Positions 6,801 to 11,118 of a stretch of DNA of 11,118 nt are shown one piece after another. The stretch is from Phoronis ovalis (taxonomy: Eukaryota; Phoronida; Phoronidae): assembly GCA_028565635.1 (NCBI GenBank), contig JAOXYB010056212.1:1-11118 (forward strand). Direction: 5' to 3'. Position 1 is the stretch's first letter, and every line of letters begins with the position of its first letter. The position numbers and the translations under genes were made by a program. The notes under the pieces are model-generated. The model was not told the origin of the DNA. It did not search any database and saw only the letters and a list, made by a program, of their open reading frames with translations.

Positions 6801-9185
6801 GTGTACAAGACATAACAGTTATACAACAAGTGCACACAATAGATATTATTATAATGAATGATCAGTAATGATGCACGTATAAGCTGCATTACATTACTTC
6901 TACAATTTTGTCAGAAACATTTATGTTTGAGTGGTATATATTATCCTGCTTTTAATATAAATTAGGTAATTATTGTGAATTCAAAATGAGAAGAAACCTG
7001 ACTGAACCTATGCTCAGGTGTGATTTGACAAGTATACAAACTGCTGATAAGAAGCCCACTGCATTAAGGACATGTGAAAATAAATCACATTTTTTCAATT
7101 TTATAGAAAATTTAACATAATCTGAGTGACACATTTTAAATTTAGCAGCATTGGAAAATGAGGGAACAGTAATTGAAAATAGCTTGTCCTGGATTAAAAT
7201 AATGAAAACATATTTTTAAATGTAGTAGTTTAATACCTGGTGTGAGCTTGTTATGATCAATTGGTCTGTTAATGTCATGACTAACAAGTCCATCTTTGAA
7301 ACGTAGTAAGTGAGACCACAAAGCTGACTTTCCCTGAAAAGTGGAAAATAATTTAGCCATTAAATATCAATAGGATTCATTTTGTCATTTTACCATACTC
7401 TTTATTTTGCAACAACTTCCATTCATCATAAAAAAGCATCTGACAACTACCAAATATCGTTTTCTAACTTTACCTGTTTAGATTGTAAACCATGACTCCA
7501 TATTCTTTCTAATAAATCACAAAGACTAGCAATTAAAGTGTTTTCCTCTATGCCTGTAATACTAAGTTCACCATGTCCTAAATCGATTGCTTCACGACCC
7601 ATTTTCTCAACAAGCATGCGCTTTGTCTGCAAGTCAAGTAAATCCATTTAGAAAAGTCCAGTATTCCATTATACGATGTAGATGATATAATTAGTTATTC
7701 TAGTATAACACAACTTATGGACAAATAACATATGACAGAAAACAGGTAATCAGCACCAAGGGCTATGGAAGCAACACCTAACTGTCCTAGTATGGGAGAC
7801 TGGATATATCGGTGTGCATTAAAGTGCCCCAACTGGAGGGAGCAGAAGTCTAGTGTCATTATATTTAGAAGTAGACATCTTGTGATCATGGAAGCATTTC
7901 ATCTGCCTGGACATTTGAAATCCAGATTTTTTGTTTACTTGTGTAGTAATATCAACAGAAGTTATCACTTTTTTCAAAATAGCGGCTTCTACACGAGATT
8001 TCTTGAGATGTCTGTGGGTTAGTTTGTCATAATTTTAGCCAGTGGTTCAGCTGATAGTAATCTTTGAGTTAGAGGTAGAGATGTGATAACCAAATATTCA
8101 CAGAAAGCATAGATTTGGCAAGAGTTTAGACATATTATGTCTTATGTCATATTGTTAACAAATAAAGTCTGACTACATTTTGTATTATTGAATTTTTACA
8201 CTTCATATGTTACAACCAACAAAATAACAGTGTTGCTGATACAAAATCATACTGTTTAGCCAATGTTACAGTAGCTTTGATGAAAACGAAAATTCCTTTT
8301 GCATTTGCTATTGAACCCAATATTAGTTATTTACATCAAAGTTAAAATGTTACAAGACTGTGTCAATTTTGACAGCATCAACTTGAGAACATTACCTTAT
8401 TTTTACACTCTTTAAGCAACGTTTCAACAAACTTCCAGTTTGTACGTGCAACCATAGATGGGTTAGTATCAAACAGTTTGGACTCACGAATTCTATTTGA
8501 TTTGGCTTCATGGAGATATTTCTGAAAATATAAATCTGATGTTGAAAACCTTAAGAATGCAGTATATTATGTATTTCATTAAAACAGTTTCTTTCAGAAA
8601 TTTTCTCATTTCAAGGAAGTTCCATAAAGACATTTTCACTGAATTTTTTACAACAGCAACCATAATTGTAACATTTAAAAGTGGTAGTTATAGTAATTAA
8701 AGTATTACCCCTACAAAGTGGAGGCCACACATACAGACAAATAAATCAATGCAGGTAGTACTACAATTATGATACAGAATAATAATACATAGAATCAATT
8801 ACATCTCTTATATACTATTAACAGAATAAAATTTACCTCCTAAGCTACAGGAACACACATAAATCCTGGTAGCCAGGAAAAATCAGTAGTAACACTAATT
8901 TGAAACAGAAGTACAACAATTTCTATTTTTTTCACAAGACTACAGTACCTCTAGATCTGATAGCTAAAGATGAAATTCGCAGAATGAGTGAAGATGAATG
9001 TATAACCTTGATATAATCAAAGACGTTAGTAAACATATACATTACAGGCGTGGCTCACCAAATATCACTTGTGCTTTATTTACAACATGAGATAACAATA
9101 CATGTAAACTCACAATCCATAAAAGGGCATGTTTTGCGGCTAATGCTCTCTTGCGAACAGACGAAACCATAGAATCCTGTGCTAC
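721..9185 (-). CDS. DENND5: DENND5A/B orthologue (Rab6IP1-like), partial gene, nine internal exons
   Basis: The product joins nine exons on the minus strand: 9185-9114, 8521-8396, 7626-7474, 7333-7237, 5941-5809, 5533-5405, 1689-1568, 1321-1170 and 839-721. All have GT donors and AG acceptors, and the phases at the eight joins (0,0,0,1,2,2,1,0) agree. They give 367 codons plus two bases. Known family: DENND5 proteins are cytosolic and Golgi/endosome-associated. They have a DENN module reported as a Rab GEF (Rab39) followed by RUN1, PLAT and RUN2, and RUN1-PLAT binds Rab6-GTP. Here residues 1-66 are the post-DENN linker, about 67-278 form RUN1, and about 279-367 form most of PLAT. The identity rests on near-identical stretches such as [39 protein letters not shown] and [10 protein letters not shown]. 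Both ends of the gene are outside the window. The paralogue (A or B) cannot be told apart, and invertebrates usually have one copy. Confidence 0.93.
840..1169 (-). other. DENND5: DENND5 intron between the two PLAT exons (330 bases)
   Basis: Bounded by the donor GTGAGA at 1169-1164 and the acceptor TTTTAG ending at 840, minus strand. I see only AT-rich intron sequence in it: no open frame of note and no repeat. Confidence 0.8.
1170..1321 (-). CDS. DENND5: DENND5 exon, first strands of PLAT domain
   Basis: A 152-base exon entering with two bases and leaving in phase 0 (residues 279-328). It begins [16 protein letters not shown], then [15 protein letters not shown] and [12 protein letters not shown]. 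This is the start of the PLAT beta-sandwich, which packs against RUN1. The Ala-Asn-Pro-Trp stretch and the Ile-Pro-Tyr start are DENND5 hallmarks. The acceptor is TTTTGTTATAG and the donor GAG|GTGAGA. Confidence 0.95.
1568..1689 (-). CDS. DENND5: DENND5 exon, last RUN1 helices up to the PLAT boundary
   Basis: A 122-base exon giving residues 238-277 plus one base. It starts [18 protein letters not shown] and continues [20 protein letters not shown]. It is nearly the same as the vertebrate segment, with [10 protein letters not shown] as the anchor. The acceptor is ATATTTTTCAG and the donor ACGA|GTATGT. The final A joins TT of the next exon to make Ile. Reading on past the donor gives a short open tail (ending ILYEY), which is intron and not product. 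Confidence 0.96.
1872..2111 (+). pseudogene. Coding-like island of unknown origin, strand uncertain
   Basis: The plus strand is open for 79 codons between a TAG at 1869-1871 and a TGA at 2109-2111. It includes [34 protein letters not shown] and [18 protein letters not shown]. The minus strand is also open here (2101-1895, 68 codons from an ATG). Bases 1921-2100 contain about 41% G+C, against about 25% at 2281-2340. A GC step with open frames on both strands suggests former coding sequence inserted in the intron, perhaps a transposon fragment. No splice sites tie it to DENND5. I do not recognise the protein on either strand. Confidence 0.3.
2983..3006. repeat. Perfect 8-base inverted repeat around a Z-DNA-prone tract
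   Basis: AAATTTGC at 2983-2990 and its complement GCAAATTT at 2999-3006 flank an 8-base loop. Bases 2989-3000 are strictly alternating purine and pyrimidine (GCGCGTGCATGC), the pattern that favours Z-DNA. The right arm also includes ATGCAAAT, an octamer-type homeodomain/POU site, which may be chance. Confidence 0.45.
3838..4017 (+). pseudogene. Decayed plus-strand ORF starting [16 protein letters not shown]
   Basis: An ATG at 3838 follows an acceptor-like TTTGATTTTCAG. The frame reads [16 protein letters not shown], and in the neighbouring frame continues [11 protein letters not shown]. After the first frame's stop at 3904-3906, that same frame is open again to 4015-4017, with [18 protein letters not shown]. 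The charged start resembles, from memory, an N-terminal motif (Arg-Ser-x-x-Glu-Ile-Gln-(Lys/Arg)-Ala-Tyr-Arg-Glu-Arg) seen in many repeat-associated hypothetical proteins of fish and invertebrates. The exact family is unverified. One frameshift and one stop within 90 bases mark it as non-functional. Confidence 0.4.
4331..4365. repeat. Direct repeat AAACAGTCACCTTG, two copies
   Basis: The 14-base string AAACAGTCACCTTG occurs at 4331-4344 and again at 4352-4365, a period of 21 bases. It looks like a small local duplication within the intron. Confidence 0.7.
4832..4885. repeat. Perfect 27-base tandem duplication
   Basis: Bases 4832-4858 and 4859-4885 are identical and adjacent. The unit begins CACTGTAGGGAAGC and ends TTGGAATCG. 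The absence of mismatches points to a recent slippage or duplication. It falls in a minus-strand open stretch where it would duplicate FQSCFPTV in frame, but nothing else supports coding there. Confidence 0.9.
5405..5533 (-). CDS. DENND5: DENND5 exon, RUN1 core helices
   Basis: A 129-base exon that completes Arg (AG|G), gives 42 whole codons and again leaves AG. The peptide includes [20 protein letters not shown] and [20 protein letters not shown]. The pattern of Lys-x-Asp, Gly/Ala-rich turn, Arg-Ala-Trp and then Leu-Glu-Lys-Lys-Leu-Leu-Ser is typical of DENND5 RUN1. The acceptor is TTTCTGTTTCAG and the donor CCAG|GTATGC. The intron that follows is the largest in the window, 3715 bases. Confidence 0.95.
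5534..5808 (-). other. DENND5: DENND5 intron (275 bases)
   Basis: Lies between donor GTTAGC (5808-5803) and acceptor TTTCTGTTTCAG (ending 5534). It is AT-rich. It includes AGATACGTGTATC near 5570, a loose match to the dispersed motif of the next intron. No other feature was seen. Confidence 0.8.
5809..5941 (-). CDS. DENND5: DENND5 exon, low-complexity loop inside RUN1
   Basis: A 133-base exon completing a phase-1 codon and leaving two bases (AG). It contributes residues 150-193, starting DFTMAVDGG, followed by a Ser/Pro/Lys-rich stretch ([16 protein letters not shown]) and the conserved helix start LPVSLITDM. The Ser/Lys-rich part fits the length-variable insert within RUN1 of this family and offers possible Ser/Thr phosphorylation sites (inference). 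The acceptor is TTTTGCTAG. The donor, ATGAG|GTTAGC, is the weakest of the gene, but the phase and homology on both sides support it. Confidence 0.9.
5942..7236 (-). other. DENND5: DENND5 intron within RUN1 (1295 bases)
   Basis: Bounded by donor GTATTA (7236-7231) and acceptor TTTTGCTAG (ending 5942). The exons on either side meet in the variable RUN1 loop, so a skipped or alternative exon here would be tolerated, but I could not identify one. The only repeat noticed is an 11-base direct repeat, AGTGTGTACAA, at 6735-6745 and 6798-6808. The minus-strand open stretch at 6683-6889 has no recognisable content. Confidence 0.75.
7237..7333 (-). CDS. DENND5: DENND5 exon, RUN1 helix and start of variable loop
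   Basis: A 97-base exon entering in phase 0 and leaving with one extra base. It opens [15 protein letters not shown], the strongly conserved continuation of RUN1, then runs into a weakly conserved stretch ending DHNKLTP. The acceptor is CACTTTTCAG and the donor CCAG|GTATTA. The last base (G) pairs with AT of the next exon to make Asp. Reading through the donor stays open for 31 more codons, so intron retention would add a short non-homologous tail; that is an inference only. Confidence 0.93.
7474..7626 (-). CDS. DENND5: DENND5 exon, first half of RUN1
   Basis: A 153-base exon of 51 codons, phase 0 at both ends (residues 67-117). It starts [20 protein letters not shown] and continues with [20 protein letters not shown] and HGLQSKQ. 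This is the signature of the first RUN domain of DENND5 and is almost unchanged from the vertebrate protein. RUN1 is an all-helical fold which, together with PLAT, contacts Rab6. The acceptor is ACTTGCAG and the donor CAG|GTAAAG. The open frame continues past the acceptor to an ATG at 7647, but that part lies in the intron and is not coding. Confidence 0.95.
7627..8395 (-). other. DENND5: DENND5 intron (769 bases) with a GC-richer island
   Basis: Bounded by donor GTAATG (8395-8390) and acceptor ACTTGCAG (ending 7627). Bases 7751-7860 are about 49% G+C, far above the flanks. Both strands are open there (plus 7765-8022, 85 codons; minus 7889-7695, 64 codons). The plus frame includes [20 protein letters not shown]; the minus frame includes [17 protein letters not shown]. 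Neither is recognised. An inserted repeat (for example a SINE-like or transposon fragment) is the simplest reading. Confidence 0.45.
8396..8521 (-). CDS. DENND5: DENND5 exon, pre-RUN1 helical segment
   Basis: A 126-base exon of 42 codons, phase 0 to phase 0, starting [15 protein letters not shown] and ending [12 protein letters not shown] (residues 25-66 of the joined product). The acceptor is TATTTTCAG and the donor AAG|GTAATG. It is charged and helical in character and leads into RUN1; no catalytic motif is expected here. Joined to the next exon it gives [15 protein letters not shown] without a break. The plus-strand open stretch overlapping its upper edge (from 8497) is only a shadow. Confidence 0.87.
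8522..9113 (-). other. DENND5: DENND5 intron (592 bases)
   Basis: Bounded by donor GTGAGT and acceptor TATTTTCAG. It is AT-rich. A plus-strand open segment ending near 9015 contains [18 protein letters not shown], which looks protein-like but is short and unsupported. No exon was found between the flanking coding exons. Confidence 0.7.
9114..9185 (-). CDS. DENND5: DENND5 exon, linker between DENN module and RUN1
   Basis: This is the most upstream exon seen in the window. It is 72 bases, 24 codons, phase 0 at both ends, beginning [13 protein letters not shown] and ending AKHALLWI. The acceptor reads CTCTCAACAG and the donor is a textbook GTGAGT (9113-9108 on the minus strand). It is basic and probably helical, in the region before RUN1. 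It is shorter and less conserved than the exons that follow. Its assignment rests on the strong splice sites, the unbroken phase into the next exon and its position, rather than on a diagnostic motif. Confidence 0.8.
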
Positions 9186-9835
9186 CTGTTGAGAGGTGAA
9201 TGTCATTGCATTGGATCAGCTCTACTTATTACAGATTTATAGTTTATTAAACATCAAATTTCTAAGTATCATCAACATTGTTAGTTACATAGCGACCAGT
9301 GTCCATAAAGATGTAATCCAGAAATCCGAAAACAGAGCAAATTTGGTTATGAAACCGGAAGCTCAGTTACACAATTGCTGTTCCATTATAGATTCCTTCA
9401 AAGCAGGATGAATACTTTAAAACCCCTAACTGAAAAATATTGAGCAGAAGCTACACAGTGTAATGAATAAGTTATATTCCTTGGGGTTGTGGGTGAGAAG
9501 ACATGTAGTGAATGTGAAATGTAGTTCATAAGATTACAAAAGGAAGATAAGAGATCAGCAAGGAAAAATAACCTACTGGAAAGGCTTAATTATGTAGTTG
9601 GAAAACCAAGTAGAATAAGCATGATTACACCAATCATAAATATATGCAATAACCACAAAGAATCCTGGACCAAGAACCAACAAAACATATAACCTCAGGA
9701 GTCTGGACTCTATTAGTCAGAAACCCAATATTGACTTCATAAGCCTTAGTAAAGCATGTCTAAAAATTAGATGTATGCAAAACTCTCCTCGATCACAAAT
9801 GTTATGCAAAATTCTGGAAAAATATAAAAAATGGA

Positions 9836-9877
9836 GTACATGCAGAGGATGATTGTGTACATGCAGAGGATGATTGT
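9836..9877. repeat. Perfect 21-base tandem duplication
   Basis: The unit GTACATGCAGAGGATGATTGT at 9836-9856 is repeated exactly at 9857-9877 and followed by a partial third copy (GTACAT). It is a recent local duplication in the intron; no function is suggested. Confidence 0.9.
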
Positions 9878-10965
9878 GTACATATCAAGTCATGGATAGT
9901 TAAAATGATGAACTGTACCTTCCCACATGCGGTCTTCATTCAGTAGAAAAGAAACTGTTTGGATTGGAAAGGTCGTATGTGATTGCAGTATATATAATAA
10001 AGTTCAGCAGTTTATGATTAATATCATAATGATGGTATAAAACTACTGAAAAATTACATGCTTAGGAAGGATTGATTTAATGATGAATGATACAAGATTT
10101 TAATTCCAGCTAGGACTACGTAAGCCCAACTATATAATAAATGGTAGGTTTGACTTTCTTTCTATTTCAGCCAAGTAGAATACTTCACATAACCTTACTA
10201 TTAACAGAGTAAATTCAGGGAGTAACATTAATAATTTAAATAGGATGAGTAAACAGAGTGAAAAAGAAGAAAGCAGACACTGTTTACACAATTATATATG
10301 AATCATTCAAACAGTTTGAATTGCATTCATAAGACATCACTGAACATTTTTCAGTAACATAGGAAATACAAAATAAAACGACAAGACAGGGACTGTGTTA
10401 AATACTGATTCTAACTTAAGCGGTATAGGTAATACAGAAATAAACTATAGACAAATCCAGAAAGGTACATGATAAGTATATGATAATCAATCCCGCAATA
10501 CAACACTTAATTCCAAACGAGAAAATCAACATGTCAGAGAATGAGTTTTCAGAAACAATTAAAGTCCTGCTGAACTCATGCAATCAGAAAAAGCTGAGAC
10601 ACAAATAGGTATAACAAAGTGTGGTGTGATGTAGAATGGGATTGTTGAACAAACAGAAAGAGCATTAAACTCTGTCAACTACAGTAACACGTGTATCAGA
10701 AACACAAAAAGCAATCTAGGGAATTATCATGAAATTTCTTTATTACATTAAGGTTATCAGAACAATAGAAATGCCACACTAAAAAAATGGTTATAAGAGC
10801 AAAATCAATAAGATGTTCTTGAACAATTTGAAAAGTTATCTTGGTCTTTCGGTTTTAAAATGGGTCAATACAAACAAAACTGAAATTCTATAGATGTAGA
10901 AAGATATCAGTCATTGGATATTGACTGGTGAAACAATAAGCCCATTCACACTTAATTACCACTTG

Positions 10966-11103
10966 GAGCGCTTCATAATAAAGCGCTTCAGCCTCTAATG
11001 TGTACGCGAATAAATCGCTTCAAGGGCATTAAAATAAAGCACTTCAAGCAAAATTAATCCTCCTCCCGAGGTGGATTAACTTTTTCCTGAAGCGCTTTAT
11101 AAA
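10966..11103. repeat. Cluster of AATAAA-GCGCTTCA repeats with inverted ends, MITE-like
   Basis: CGCTTCA or a one-base variant occurs at 10969, 10984, 11016 and 11040 (CACTTCA), and inverted as TGAAGCG at 11088. All copies but the first are preceded, in their own orientation, by AATAAA or ATAAA. ATAAAGCGCTTCAG (10978-10991) has an exact 14-base reverse complement at 11087-11100. AGCGCTT/AAGCGCT (10967-10973 and 10981-10987) can pair around a 7-base loop. Between them, 11054-11079 forms a near-perfect dyad: TTAATCC-T-CCTC facing GAGG-T-GGATTAA. Nested inverted repeats of this kind suit a small non-autonomous DNA transposon or a foldback element that may continue past the window edge. Confidence 0.5.
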
Positions 11104-11118
11104 AGTTTTAGCGACTTA

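Larger units (their letters stand above)
9186..11118 (-). other. DENND5: Upstream DENND5 intron segment, A-rich on the plus strand
   Basis: This precedes the first visible exon. No DENN-domain exon could be found in it on the minus strand, so the preceding exon lies past 11118. From about 9450 to 10900 the plus strand visibly has more A than T, and short plus-strand open segments occur. One at 9640-9852 contains NPGPRTNKTYNLRS; another, 10444-10608, contains MSENEFSETIKVLLNSC. This could be an eroded retroelement, but no reverse transcriptase or endonuclease motif is visible. Confidence 0.5.

Noticed and set aside
6683-6889. Minus-strand 68-codon open stretch in the intron between RUN1 exons
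   Set aside because: The exons on either side join in phase without it and it shows no DENND5-like sequence.
8941-9017. Plus-strand segment reading [18 protein letters not shown]
   Set aside because: Protein-like but only about 25 convincing codons, antisense to the host gene, with no start or splice support.

Overview
The window reads as nuclear DNA of an animal, most likely an invertebrate. It is AT-rich, has no dense prokaryotic-style coding, and carries one recognisable gene split into many short exons with GT-AG introns. No rRNA, tRNA, CRISPR array or intact mobile element was seen.

The gene lies on the minus strand and is an orthologue of DENND5A/DENND5B (Rab6-interacting protein 1). 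Nine consecutive internal exons can be placed, read from high to low coordinates: 9114-9185, 8396-8521, 7474-7626, 7237-7333, 5809-5941, 5405-5533, 1568-1689, 1170-1321 and 721-839. All eight junctions join in a consistent reading phase and give 367 codons plus two bases. The translated part covers the linker after the DENN module, the whole first RUN domain and most of the PLAT domain. The N-terminal DENN exons should lie beyond 11118, and the end of PLAT and the second RUN domain beyond base 1.

The rest is intron. The 5' flanking intron segment (9186-11118) is A-rich on the plus strand. It holds a 21-base tandem duplication and, at its far end, a cluster of five AATAAA-GCGCTTCA-type repeats with a strong dyad, perhaps part of a small non-autonomous DNA element. 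The largest intron (1690-5404) holds two coding-like relics, a short motif dispersed in both orientations, a hairpin next to a Z-DNA-prone tract, and two small tandem duplications. The left edge (1-262) carries a plus-strand, frameshifted, coding-like relic of unknown origin. A GC-rich island sits in the intron at 7627-8395.

I see no new multi-gene system here. The sound content is one conserved membrane-traffic gene. The more open questions are the non-exonic coding relics and repeat clusters in its introns.
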